A program made the position numbers and the translations under genes. Below, piece after piece: positions 1 through 12,500 of a stretch of 64,000 nt of DNA; the stretch's first letter is position 1, and each line of letters opens with the position of its first letter. Origin of the DNA: Triglochin maritima (lineage: Eukaryota > Streptophyta > Magnoliopsida > Alismatales > Juncaginaceae); the NCBI GenBank assembly GCA_963682175.1, contig OY821775.1:12000501-12064500 (forward strand). The letters are read 5' to 3'. The notes beneath the pieces were generated by a model. The model was not told the DNA's origin and did not search any database. It saw nothing but the letters and a program-made list of their open reading frames with translations.

Positions 1-40
1 TAACATGAAACAACTAGAGAGCCAAAGTATTAGCCATTAC

Positions 41-433
41 CTCTTTAAAGAAGTCATGTGGGAGTGCCACCAAAATGCCTGCACCATCACCAGTGTTAAC
101 TTCACAACCACACGCACCTCGATGAGCCATCCTTACTAACATCTCGATCCCATCGTTGACCTTTAAAAGTAATAAACTTGTGTCAATGAAAAGAACGACT
201 CAACACAAATAGTTTTTGCATAATTCTAATGTTGTGATGCTTACTGTCTTCCTGTTGCATTCTCCAGACAACTCTGCTACAAAACCAACTCCACAGGCAT
301 CCTTGTCATATGATGGATTATAGAGACCTAAGGGGCCCTGTGGCACAAGAGACATCCCTTTGTACGTAGTAGTGGCCCCGACATTCCGAGAAAGTCCAAT
401 GTCATCTGACATCAATTTTTTGTCCATATTCAT
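41..433 (-). CDS. GLT1: NADH-dependent glutamate synthase (NADH-GOGAT), first two coding exons, partial
   Basis: NADH-GOGAT transfers the glutamine amide group to 2-oxoglutarate, giving two glutamates, in plastids. Seen: exon 245-433 (start ATG 433-431, 63 codons) ends in GECNRKT before a GTAAGC donor. Exon 41-160 (40 codons) follows a CAG-type acceptor and reads [20 protein letters not shown], then a [16 protein letters not shown] block, before a GTAATG donor. The joined text is the start of the glutamine amidotransferase class II domain. The Cys of DACGVGF should be the N-terminal nucleophile after propeptide removal. Only 46 residues precede that Cys, and they do not look like a normal transit peptide. 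An acceptor at 467-468 would begin this exon at 466, with an in-frame TGA ahead of the ATG, so either translation starts here or an upstream leader exon joins differently. The rest of this normally about 2,200-residue enzyme lies left of the window. The NADH form is preferred over the ferredoxin form on motif wording. Confidence 0.9.
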
Positions 434-767
434 ATCTTTTGTGTCTAAAAGGCCACTTCACTGTGCCTGTTTCCCAAAAAAGATACAAAAATAAAGAGGA
501 GTTCAATTGCTATAAAACAAAAGAAACCAGGAAATTTATATATTAGCAAAAGGTTGAATTCATGAGGATCTCGTAAAGTGCTAGTAAACCAAGAAAACTG
601 CAGACCAGTGGTTAAGTAGTTTGGCTCAATAAACTACATGCAAAAGGTATCTCAATGTTATAGGATCCAACCAATTCTTATAAGACACACCTCAGTTAAC
701 CCCAATAACCATCTAATGAGGATCATAAAAACAAATACCACGACAGAGTGCTAGACAGGATAAAAAT

Positions 768-1441
768 TAGGGATGAGCAGAAAAATCCAAAAATTCGGAT
801 ACCCGGTTTTCCGATCCGGTATCCAATTTATTACATCCGAATATCCGACCCTAATAATCCGGATCGGGTATCCAATCCGATTTTCTACCCCTTTTTCGGA
901 TCGGATTCGGATCAGGCCTTTGGAGAATTCGGATATCCGAATCCGAATTATGAATGCTTGTCAAATCCGAATAACTGGATTTCCACGAATCCTTCTTCAT
1001 CTGACCGAACCCTAACATCTCCAGTCCATCATCCCCTTTCTCTCCAACTCTGATATTACTATAAAAACATTGACTTTGTATTGGACTCCTAAATTCCAAA
1101 TTGACTTTGTGATTTTTATTTGTTATGAATCATTTAATCTTTTTGTGTTTACGGTGGAGAATCAGTTTTGTGAATGTTTTGGTAATTATGATTCTTTATC
1201 CCTACATAATTATTGATACAGTATTTTTTATTATTATTTTGGACTAGAATTTGGATTGGAAAGCTTAGAGAATGTGTGAAAATTTATGCAGGTATTTATG
1301 GGAACAATAACCGGATATCCGGAAACCAGATATCCGAATTTTCGGATACCCGAAATCTGGATATCCAGTTTAATCCGGATCGGATCCGGAATGATATTTT
1401 GGTGATCCGGAAAACCGGATATCCGGATTTCCTCACCCCTA
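768..1441. mobile_element. hAT-type MITE rich in GGATATCC palindromes
   Basis: A 674-bp element is bounded by a perfect 8-bp TSD, ATAAAAAT (760-767 and 1442-1449). The left end reads TAGGGATGAGCAG. The inverted right end reads TAGGGGTGAGGAAATCC. These are typical plant hAT ends. The two subterminal regions are packed with GGATATCC/CCGGATAT units in both orientations, while the centre is AT-rich and non-coding. Short ORFs across it are artefacts of the palindromes. It sits between the first coding exon of glutamate synthase and its candidate promoter. Confidence 0.85.
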
Positions 1442-1937
1442 ATAAAAATCATATCATTTATATTTTCCGCCGCTAAGGTCGGAAAAATATCCAAACTTGT
1501 CTAAGCAACTTCACTGAAGCAGAAGTTCACATCTAAGAATCTTGATTTCAACCTCTACCAAACTCATATCTAACCACACCACATTCATAAGACCTCTTCA
1601 TGATCCCACTTCAATTCTAAGTTTTGACTTAAAACTCAAAAATAAAACACTTCCTAGCTCCTACCTAAACATATTCTGTTCCCAAAGGAAGGACAGACAG
1701 TTTTGACGATAACAATCAATTACAAACACTTTCCACTCATCCAATCTGACGACGCGAAAACACAAACACGAAAGAAAAAAACAACGGATCATTAATAAAG
1801 AAGCCGCAACTTAAACTACTAGCATCCAAGTTCACATAAAAAAAACCAATTCTCCTCATTCAAATTCACCAACTCAAAAACAGAGAACACAAAAAAAACG
1901 ACAAAATCGGATAACGAACAACTAACAGTATCACATC

Positions 1938-2170
1938 TCAACAATTCCAGCCAAACGCACAGGCTTTCCGGTTTTCGTGAGACGAATACCGGAGAACGTA
2001 GAACTCACAGTGTGTTGAGAGAGAAAAGGTTGAGGTATTTCGACGATCACGACCGGACCGATCGGTTTCGGCAGTGGAAAGATAAAGAAGACGAGAGAAG
2101 AGTTGTTTCGTGTTCTCGTTTCCGTTTCCGTTTGGGTGGAGGGGGAGGGGGGAGGGGTGGGTATATATAG
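1938..2170 (-). promoter_or_regulatory. Candidate promoter and leader region of the glutamate synthase gene
   Basis: Read on the minus strand, a TATATATA box (2162-2169) is followed by a C-rich tract, then a TCTTCTCTCGTCTTCTT pyrimidine stretch and GC-richer DNA down to about 1940. That is a common layout for a plant core promoter and 5' leader. It lies 1.5 kb upstream of the first coding exon, so a leader intron (about 467-1940, containing a MITE) would be needed. The TATA box is symmetrical and a CT-rich tract also follows it on the plus strand (2206-2250), so the promoter could face either way or both. No transit-peptide coding sequence was recognised here. Confidence 0.3.
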
Positions 2171-2459
2171 GAGTTTGGGAATTGGGAGGGCGACTCCACG
2201 ACTCCATCGTGCTCGTCTCTCTCGACTCTCGCTCTCTTTTTCGGGGAAAAAAATTCCCCCTTTTTTTTGTTTGGGTTTCGGATATGGTCAAAGAGTTCGT
2301 CAGAATTACGAAATGGGGGTTGTGTGGGGCCCGCAGGTGGAGTTTTCGCGTGGTGGACACGTCATGGGGCATGCGACGGTTGAGTTGGCCGTTGGGGTAG
2401 GACTGGAAAAGATGGGGAAATTAAGGAAAAGGATGTCCTCGTATTCTTTCAACCTTTAA

Positions 2460-4005
2460 ACCTTGACTCGACTTTAAACCTTTTTATTTTTCACATTTAG
2501 AAGTTGGGAAAATTAAGGGAAGGGAAACATTGGTATTCTTTTTTGTTTATTTGAAATGGTTTGATTTGATACTGAATGTGTTTGTTTCAACTTCTAAAGC
2601 AAAATCTTGAGGTTTTTGGACATAAAGTGTATTTGATTATTGACTCTCAAACTAGATTCTCAAAAATATGTCCAAACACAATCCACTTAGAATCGATTTT
2701 GAAATCTAAAATCGGATTCCCACCTTTAAAATGTGTTCTCACAGTTCTTTCTCCTCTAGAATAAAAAAATGATTCTAGAATACTATTCATGGATTTTGAG
2801 AACAAAAATGTATATATTGCCCCCACCAATTATTGACTTTTGTCGCTCCTAAATTATTATAGTATAAGATTTTTTTTTGTTAATTACTTTACTGACAGCA
2901 TGTTTGGTTCATGATATGGGCATGTAGATTTTTGGTTTATTTTTCACTTCAAGTTGGTAATTGTGAATTTGTGATTTCGTAACTATTGTCTCCAATATAT
3001 GTTAAGTAGTAGCAAACAATTTTAGATATTCAATCAAATCTGTTATTATACGCAATTCCTCGTATGTATACATGATGATGTTGGAATGTAATTTGACTTC
3101 AAATGAAATCACTTCCATCCAAACACTTTCATGCATGGAATCGATTCTAAGTGAGAATCAGATTATCTGAAATCAATAAATAATCAGATTTGAGTGAAAA
3201 TCAATTTTCTAGAACGACATCCAAATAGACTGATAGATTCATATGTTCTTGGAACGAATATTTTAGGACAGTCCCAAAAAACAACATTTTTGTATTTTAA
3301 TTTTGCTCTTTAATATTATCCATGACAATTTTGACAACAATTTTTTTTGCTTTTAATACTAAACTGTGAATCTTTTGAGTTCATTTTTAACATACTCCAA
3401 CTAGTTTGAAATTAAAGACTTCTTGTTGTTATTATTGCCGTCTTTAATACTATTACGAGCTCGTCTCGCCTTCCGTGGGGCTTTTAATCTGGTTAAGATC
3501 ATGAGTGCAACCAAGTGCATTGTCTTCTCTTTTCGATAGGAACCTTTAAACATGGGCTCCACCAAGATTATATACCAGCAACCTTACTCCATTAGTGGAA
3601 ACATGTTGTGCTATTATGGCATTCCCACTGTTACTAATTATTATTGTCTCCACCCAATCTTATTTCTTGTCCGACCAATGGAAAATTAGATATTGCCCCT
3701 ACTCCTATATATGCACTAATATTTAGATAGTACACAGAATTTTACATTACTAGACGTATAGTAACTTCACATTGTGAAAACTGTTAATGAATGAAGGGAC
3801 TTAGCAAGATAATAATTTCTTACACAATCAGACATGTAGGAGGGTATGACCGAAAATACCAAAATATGGCATATTTACATAAATCAAACTTTGTAAGGGC
3901 ATCGTCATTGACGCGAAAACTGAAAACCTTCTCAATTTCAATCTCATGAGTCTATAACAATTTCAATTTTCACACAAAACAGTTGCACTTCCAAAACACA
4001 AAACT
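2460..4005. other. Intergenic DNA, no gene seen
   Basis: AT-rich sequence without a convincing ORF or splice pattern. Pieces such as CCAAACAC, TTTGGTTC and paired GATTCTAGAA/TTCTAGA stretches (about 2600-3230) resemble decayed MITE debris, but I could not define ends or a TSD. Confidence 0.4.
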
Positions 4006-4025
4006 ATGGTCGAATATGAATCTCA

Positions 4026-4170
4026 AACCCTTAGAGCATCCTTAACGGGGTCATCTGCCCCGGATGACCCCGACAATTGTGGACGACCGGGTCGACGACC
4101 AGGTCAATCGAGCGACCCGATCGTCGACCGGGTTGTGCCACTTGACACAACCCGGTTGGCCGGATTTTTG
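4026..4170. repeat. GC-rich repeat fragment with GGGTCGACGACC-like units
   Basis: The block begins GAGCATCCTTAACGGGG, a sequence style common at plant MITE ends. It continues with alternating GGATGACCCC, GACGACCGGG and GTCGACCGGG units, much more GC-rich than its surroundings. No matching right end was found, so it is probably a truncated element. The GTCGACC core recalls the arrays found in the LTRs of this window. Confidence 0.3.
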
Positions 4171-4295
4171 TTTTGTTTTTGTTTTGGTATTTGTTTTAAT
4201 AATTAGGAGTTTATATTTTGATAAATAATTAGGATTTAAGTAGTTATAGTTTATATTTTGATAATAATTAGGATTATGACTTATTATATTTTGAT

Positions 4296-5256
4296 AAATA
4301 TTCTCTCTCCCTAACGTTTCCACTAATTAGGGATGCAAGTGGATCTTTTCGAATTTGGTATAACCGGTATCCGAATTCGAAACCGAATTCCACATAAGTA
4401 TACCAAATCCGAATTCAAATTCAAATTTTTATAGCTTACCAATTTCGTATCCGAATTTGAGAACTTTTTGAATTCGAATTCGGATAATGTTCAAATTCCT
4501 ATAACATATTTATATATATATTGTTGTATATTCTAAAATATTTTGGAAAGTTGTTATAAGAAAATTAATATCATAATTTGTTTTTGCATTTCTATTATGT
4601 TTATATTTACATAGGAAATAACTTAGTTTTATATTAACTCACAATACAAATATTAATAACCACATATATTGGAAGCCAAAATTGGTATTTTCGGATATTC
4701 GGATATGGTTTGATCTATATCAGAATTCGTATTCGAATTTGAAAATTATAAAAAACTTAAACCAATATCAATTCCAAATTGTATCCGGTAAAAAAAACCA
4801 AATACCAACCAAATTGTAATTTTCAAATCAGATACTCGGATAATCGGTTACCATTTGCATCATTACCATTAATCCATCCGAATTTCTCCTAATAATTTAG
4901 AGCTTTTGGAGATCAAATTCTTAAGGAGCTTTAGAGGGGTTATTAACTAGGTTTTTAAGCTTGATTGGGAGATTGAATAGGCTAGCTCATTTTTCTCTAT
5001 TCTTATTTAGAGTTTGGTGAACACTTGGAGACGAATCGACGAGCGACGCAACTCTGGATCTTAATAAAGGTTTTAGAGAACATTTGGATATTATCCTCTT
5101 ATATTTGTTTTAATATATATATATATGTAGTTTATATGATATTAGAATAAATATAAAACAATGTACATGAAATCATCGAAAAAATGGAAATCAATCTTGT
5201 ATGCATGTATATTTTAAAAAAATATATATACATACATAGTGGCACGAAATCCTACA
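4296..5256 (+). mobile_element. LTR family B, truncated 3' portion, split by a MITE
   Basis: Positions 4296-4327 and 4866-5256 match the last roughly 400 bp of the B solo LTR at 36307-38473. Shared blocks include GAGTTTGGTGAACACT, GGTTTTAGAGAAC and a terminal CACGAAATCCTACA. The 5' part of the LTR is missing, so no left TSD can be tested. Confidence 0.7.
4328..4865. mobile_element. hAT-type MITE inserted in an LTR B fragment
   Basis: A 538-bp element with ends TAGGGATGCAAGTGG and (inverted) TAATGATGCAAATGG, flanked by an 8-bp TSD with one mismatch (CCACTAAT/CCATTAAT). Subterminal regions carry repeated ATCCGAATTCGAATT-like units in both orientations, and the centre is very AT-rich. No transposase coding is visible. 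The LTR B text resumes on the far side, so this insertion is the younger event. Confidence 0.75.
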
Positions 5257-8200
5257 TAGGTCGGTAGTAGGGATCTGGTTGGGAGTACGCGGCAAATACT
5301 TGAGGTTTAAAAAGACAACGAGGGACCGGGGGTGTTTGATGGTCATCAGTGTTGTGGTCAGGAGAAAACATGAGTTCAAGAGAATTTGAAAGGTTGAGGG
5401 AAATGAAGTTGTGTGTGATGACTAATGTGGACTTGAGGGTATTTATAGAGAACTTCTTCTGATTTAGCTTAACTTCCTAAACATGTATTAAGATAATTAT
5501 ATTAACATACAAGATTTCAAATTTGAAATCACACATGTATTGTAGATTGTTAATCCGACAAGATAAGACATCACGCGTGTACTGTAGATAAGTGTGTTAA
5601 ATAAATAAAGTATATGCAATTTGGAAATAAATATATTATTAATGTTTTTGGTAAATATAAATGATTTTGGAATAAAATAAAAGTTGAGAAGAAAATTAAC
5701 GACGATGAAGAAAGATAGTGATAGAGGAGAGAAAAAAAGATAGAGAAAGTAAGTCAAAAGATTTCTAACGGCAGCCTCTGACGTCCCCTTCAAGAAATTC
5801 CAATACAACTAGTCAACTATCATGGATGGTGGACACACGTGCTTTGATTATCACACTCGCTTAAATAATGATGAAAGCTCGATCCACCGTACCAATCTAA
5901 AGTTGGAAGACTTTAGATGAGCTTCATTTGATTGCCTAGTGGGACATAGTTGAAGCTGACTGTAACTAACCAAACTAAGCTTTGGTAATGATAAAGAAAG
6001 TTAAAGTATGACCACCATCTATTCTATTTATTGTTGCGTGCTAATTTGGGTTTGGATGTAATTTGTAAGTTGTAACCTCCACTTACCTATTGGATGGATG
6101 CATGTGCTACAAACTTGCCGAATGTTAGTCTCAATTATTTTAGTTGAGTGGCATCTATCTCTGTAGATTCATTTATTTATTTTGCCATGTGTATTTTTGT
6201 GAATATAGATATATAGATGTAGGCTTGTATAGAAATATGGAAATTGAAATACATATACAGCATTGAGAACATCGCCACATATGTTGCATGTACATCTATA
6301 CATATAACATGCAGTTGATTAAAACTGAATTTTTTTATACATGCCAAAGTCTCATTTGGTTTTTTGTTGTTTGAGTCATTGTATATTTGTATATATAGTT
6401 TTCCGGAATATTTGTTTCTGAGATCTTAGTAGTTGCTTGTATCGAGATGAAGGCCTTCTTCTAGGTGGTCTACATTTAATAGGTGAGTTTGTTCAACTCA
6501 TTTGATGTCCACTCAGATAGCTAGAGTGGATCCGATTAAATTTGAATTATAAACCTCAATGTCAACTCCTGTTGTCGGTTCAATCTAGGGTTTTTTGAAA
6601 AAAATACATGTTTAATTATTTTGTCGTCATCTTTTTGTATTTATTTTCATGTCACTGCAATATCTTTATGTTTACTAGTATTTATCTTTATGTCATCAAA
6701 CTCATGGTGATCACTTTTTCAATCCATTAAATTGTATTTTCGCCACCAAAGTTAATTAGTGTCTTAAATTCGTCTTAATCGCAATTTTTTTACTTTGTCT
6801 AAGAAATAGAATAAAAATAAATGACTTGCAACAAAAAAGACCATTGTATTATAAATTAGTAGCAAACTAATAATAATAAACTTTAATCAAATTTAACTAT
6901 AATATATTGCTCACAGCGAACACCAATCAAATAAAAAAATTGGTCACATCATTAACTGAGCACATCTAAATTGTTAGAATGGCATAAGCATAAATGTGTA
7001 AGTTTTAAGATGACATGAGAATAAATATGAAGTGTAATTCAAAAGAATCAATACATAAAAAATAATGACATAAAGATAAAAATAGATGTTTCTTTTAGTA
7101 CGCAACCAAAAAGTGGGCGGGCATCGGATCGGAGTCATAAGTATGGTGATGGGTCATAGCTAGCGACATCCTAAACTATTAGATTTTCCTAGTTTAATTA
7201 CAATTACTATTAATTACTATTCTGATCTCTTTGAATATTTTAAATTTTGATCTTTTAGAATGTTTCTACAAATTCCTATCTTGTAATCTGGATTCTTTAC
7301 ACCACCTCATCATCACTCGCATCAACACAAGTACTCAAAGGTGCATGCTTTGGGTAATAATTATAATTAACTCACAATTAGTAATGAAATTGAACTTCCG
7401 TAAAGAAAAAATTCGTGTAATAGATGATTAATACTAACCTTAACTTGAGGATTTTGCTTTCTTAGAAAATATAGCATTTGAAATGAGAATGCTGTCTTTG
7501 TACCGGATAACAACATTGTTTATCTATGGGGGGGAAGTCAATATATCTTTTTTTACGAAGATTGAGTGTTTGAATTTTGTTTCAAGTGATTCCATATTGA
7601 TAATATCTTAATAAAATTCGTGTGGTTATGTCCATTCCATGAATAGACATCTCGAGAAATTATGAAACGGCTAATAGTTTACTTACAGATAATAACAGTG
7701 ATTGAGGAGTCATGGTATGATTAAATATGTTAAAGAACTAATTTGGATATCTGGTAGCTCGGAAGAAATTTCAAGCCTGCCTAGTTGAGTTTTTTAAATC
7801 AAATTGCTACAATTATAACTTATAAGCTTATGTATGAGTACAAGCGTCGAATTTAGATAGGTAGTCTCTTTCCAACAAAAATCTTCGTTCATTGGGTTAC
7901 ATGCTTTTAAGCGTCATTATTCTACAAACACGTTCAACTCTCATTTTCTTATAAAATTTACAAAATGTTTACTAAACATCTCTAGTTCATTTTGTAATCA
8001 TATTGAAATAAGATCTCCAGCTGTGTGTATATGTAAGCATGGTCGCATATAGGAGTGCATTTGAAAGAGAAAGTAAACTACATGAAATTTTTAATCTTCC
8101 AAATTAATTATTAGAAAGTATAATTAAAAGAAGTGATTCAAAGGTTATAGAATCTTGAAAATGATAAATATTTGTATGAAAGTTATCGTTAGGTGATTGA

Positions 8201-8731
8201 AATGCAAATACCTTCTTTAAAGTGTTGACCATACACCAATTGGTGTTAGAATCAGCTAGGAGATCCATTGTCTTGAGATAATCAAGACCTTGTACTACAA
8301 AAGCATAAATGATTCATTAGTTTTTTCCATATATATAATTATTTCATATACTTGTATCTTTCTCCAATAAAGGGCAACATGTTTTGATAAGAATCATAGA
8401 AAACATTAATAAGGTTAAGAACAACTGAAAAAAACTTTGATGGATCTGTCGTTGTAATGCGAAGTCGAGTGACCTCCCAACTCCTAAAGCATGCCTCTTG
8501 AACATTTGAAACATTTGTAAACCGCAAAGTCGACTCTAGTGCTAAAACTGTCTCGATTTCGTAAGTCTACTTTTAATTACATCTTTCAATCTGTCATAAT
8601 AATATTTTTTTCTCTCGAGTTGATTATTTTCTTTCGATTACATCCTTAAGTTGACATTAAGTCTAATGATATCTACTATTACTTTATAAAATGCAATTTT
8701 CAAGTTTAATTTGAATTGTGAATCTAATGAT
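5257..8731. other. Intergenic DNA, no gene seen
   Basis: AT-rich spacer without recognisable coding sequence. Around 6590-7110 the two flanks share loosely inverted stretches (TATTTATTTTCATGTCA against TGACATGAGAATAAATA-like text), possibly an old AT-rich MITE, but the ends could not be fixed. Confidence 0.4.
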
Positions 8732-8736
8732 ATCTA

Positions 8737-9496
8737 TGTTGGGAGAGATTCTAACAATGTTACTACGACACGACGAGTTTAAACGCACTAGCAGAATGTA
8801 AATACGAATATTGAATGCGGAATTAAACAAACTTCTCTATCTCCTAAACATTATAGCAACAAAACACACACAAGACGAAACAAACAAACAATAGACAAAC
8901 ACGTTTTACAAGGTTCACTAACATGCCTACGTCATTGAGGGGTTTCCTGAGGGTTTTCTTTCTTCTTCATCTTCTCCAACAAGAAAAACAACCAAGATTA
9001 CAAGAGTTTGGAGGCAATGTGTCATCCAAAGCTTTTAAGAACTCTCTCTAATCCTAATCTCTCAAAAAAATAATTAATGATGTGTTGTGTACAAAATAAG
9101 GGTGAAAACCCCTTAAAAACTAGACTCAAAACCGTACAAAAAACACATGCAAAACGTGAGCGACGATTGGTCGAGCTTCTCCACCGGTCGACCGATATCG
9201 TTACCAGGAACGCTTCCTGATAATTTCGGTCGAACAGTGTCCCACACTGATCGACTGCTCCACAGTTATCTTCAGCTCTCTGCAGCTTTCCGGTCGACTG
9301 GTATACTCATTCGGTCGACTGTTCTTGAACTCCAAAAAATCCATGAAAAAATTGATCTAACAGTGTCTAACATCGATCGACGGTCTTTCACTTCTAAAAG
9401 TGCCTTAAAAAATCGGTGGAACGGTATTCAACACCGGTCGACCGTTTTTCACCGGTATCCCACACCGGCTTAACAAATTTGGACCAATTTCCAACA
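8737..9496 (-). mobile_element. LTR family C, solo LTR
   Basis: A 760-bp unit bounded by TG and CA, with TGTTGG and CCAACA termini, and a 5-bp TSD with one mismatch (ATCTA 8732-8736, ATTTA 9497-9501). Read on the minus strand it has the usual order of a plant LTR: a 5' region carrying the GGTCGACC array, then a leader-like region, then a TTCCGC motif near the end. No primer-binding site, polypurine tract or gag-pol is adjacent, so this is a solo LTR left by recombination. Confidence 0.7.
9160..9470. repeat. Array of CGGTCGACCG palindromes in LTR C
   Basis: Within about 310 bp there are full or near copies of GGTCGACCG together with GGTCGAAC, GGTCGACTG and GATCGACGG variants, at uneven spacing of roughly 15-60 bp. 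The spacers are not obviously repeated. Confidence 0.75.
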
Positions 9497-9501
9497 ATTT
9501 A

Positions 9502-12500
9502 CTGTTTTTTATTGACATTACACTATCAACCGAATCCATATCAAAGTTATAGCATGCGCGCTGACCGCTGAGATTCCAAATTTCGAAGTACTATAATATT
9601 AATTTCCGAAGGTTTTAATTAAACAGAAGTGCTATCTTAGAATTCTTAAATTGCATTTGAATGTAATAGTACTTTGCGTGCAAACAAGTTGTCTTATTCG
9701 TACTCAAAAAACTTCTCAATCCGATAGTGGTTTGCGTGTGAGGACATATTAAGATTTGTTTACAAGGTAAAGTTGTGATTTTTTTATATAATAATAATAA
9801 CAAGAATAACAACACAATTTAATAATAATACTTGTTAGAGAAATGATGGTCTTTGTTTCCTGGGTGTGCCGTGTGCCCTTCACTGTACGTATATAAGTGT
9901 ATTATTATTCATATGTATATTTATTCTATAAATCAGGGAATCTTCTGCAAAACCTAAGCCTAGATAGAGGTGCTTACGGTGGCACAACGAATGTTTACTC
10001 TTCCCACTCTATGTGAGCCCGAATGGCTGGTGTAGAAGTTAAAAGAAGTCGGATCTAAGTATATGTATTTTAAGTCATGAAAGTCTTTTTAGAACTTAAG
10101 TTGTAGAGTTTTTTAACTTTTTCACTATACCTGAAAACATTTTAGATGTTAAAAGTTCTTTGATTCTAAGAAGTTCTCTCAGTTACCAATCACATCTTTA
10201 TGAGTGTTTGTGTACATGGAAACAGAAAGAAAAGAAAATTATTTCTTTTGACCAGAACTTTCCTGGTGTTTGTGTTGGTATTGAAAAAGAAAAATATTTT
10301 CCATCTGTTTCCCTCTACCATCCAGAATGCATTGAAATTTTTTCTCTCAGTTTCTCGTACCTAATGGTTTCCTCTGCGCAAACACTCCCTACGGTAAAAA
10401 AACACTTTGCTTATGGGGTCTATTCAACGAAGAAACTTAATTTGTGGTTCAAATAAAATTTGTGATTCAAATAAAATTGTGCCTCTTTCAACGTACCAAG
10501 CATTAATTTACCGTAATTCGGTTCAAATAAAATTATTCTCACTTTCAAGGTACCAAACATTAAAGAAAAGGTGGTACTTTTATTTATTTATTTATTCATC
10601 TGGGGGAGGCGTGACAAGATCAAACTCCTGCTAAGAACAACAACAACATTAATTTACAACTAATCAAATTAAACTATTCCCGCCAGCGTCGTGCGGCATC
10701 GAGTAGCCTCACCATCCGAGATGCCAGTTATTTAATTTATAAACTACACCGAAGACCCTTAAAATATCAAAAGTGTTAAATTAATTATGACTCGAACGTG
10801 CAAGTTGGCGTAGGAAAGGGAGTCATATGTCTTCTGATTGGCAGATGAGATTCATGACTTTGTGCATCTGAATTGGAAATTTTGGAATCTTCCAAAGTGG
10901 ATATAAAAGGTCATAACCTGGTGGAAGCAAGCACATGGTTTCGGAATATAACGTGAATGGTTGGTTGGTCTGGAAATGTGCACAATGAGGTAACACATTT
11001 AGTCCCCATCTTTAGTGGGAGTTTTCACATTCCTTGTTTCTGTTTTTGATTCATGTTTCTTATGGTTTCTTCCTACTTTTGGTCGTGTCACCCTACGAAT
11101 AATATTATCCTAGTGTTATAACTAAACGATCTCCCTTTCTTCTCACACCACACTGCAAACTCACAATTATTATGCCAAATGCATGTCGAGATGGACTCAT
11201 ACATGATTGAAATGGTTTGGTTTGGTTTGGTGCATGAAAGGTGACGTCCCCCTCCATGTCCTGCTGCGGTGGTAAACCATGTCCACAGCACCCAATATCA
11301 TGCACCTGTTTTGGCAAAAGGCACACAAAAAGTGATTCACACACTAACTCCATCAATGTCATCTAGAAAAAAAATTATTTATCCTTTCACGCAACATCTT
11401 GAACTAGCATTTTCTTTGAAATTATGTTCAAATTTAAGAACAAACGCCATGGGTTTATAAGAAAAAAATAGTAGCAAAAGCCGTCATCGTCTTGTGGCAT
11501 TTTGCTGTCTTTAATGGTCTATTTTATTGTAATTTTAGGTCGTTCTTCGGTGGCAGACTTCCATTTCTTCTTTCTATTCGGTACGAGTAGAGCAAATGAG
11601 CAAATGATTTAGCTTAAGTTGCGCAATTTTTTTCTTGCTGACACAGAAACACATCGTTTGGAGTAAAAGAGATACAAAAGTCAATTTAATTCAAGTTTTT
11701 GTAAAATTAAAAGTTTAACAGAAAGTTAAGGAAAACACGCCAATTTTAACATTTATAGAAAAGTTTTAGCAAGGAAAAGATTAGAGAAAAAGATGATGAC
11801 AATTCATAAGAAAATTTGTCACAATTATTATTTAAGCAGTTGATCGATTTTTAAAAAATGATGGATTAGTTGTGAATTAACTTTTATGGGTCCATATGAA
11901 TCATAATTAGATTGCTTGTGTCTGTCGTCGTTACCAACTTATTATGAATTAGTTTATATAGGAGAACTAATCAAGCTACGAGATTCGTACCTTAAATTTT
12001 AAATTTGTCTAGATGGTCGTCGTCTTTTCAAGTTTTTGAAGTGGCAATGGTGCTTTTCCAAAACTCCAAGAGCCCATTTGAATTGTTTGCAGCAATGTTA
12101 TATTTTCTTCTCTTTGGTAAATGAACATATATTATAACGGTGACTTGCTACACATGTGAAGGTTAATGGAAACAAAATGATGCATACGACAGTGCAAAGC
12201 TTCTAATTGAGATCCGACTAATGTATCTTATCTTTGTACCTAATCTCTGACGAGTGACATGATCATGCATGCATGGGGTAGCAAGTTTTCTTGGGAAAAT
12301 GACGAGCCATGTAATATTAGATGCGGAGGAACGAGTTGGAGAGAAATCATGACCGACTCGAAATCAAAATTTTAATTTTAGCAGATCTTAATCGAAAGGG
12401 GACATTCACATGTTACAAGTGATATTGAATGTCTACTTAGATGGTTTCTCTCAATATACGACCCAATATTACAAATAATTAATACGGTATTCACTATAGA

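Noticed and set aside
748..1494. Several ORFs of about 80-100 residues rich in PDPIRIG-like text
   Set aside because: Translation of the GGATATCC-rich hAT MITE.
2103..2459. Plus-strand ORFs over the GC-rich TATA region
   Set aside because: Low-complexity G-rich translation without conserved content; a promoter or leader is the better reading.
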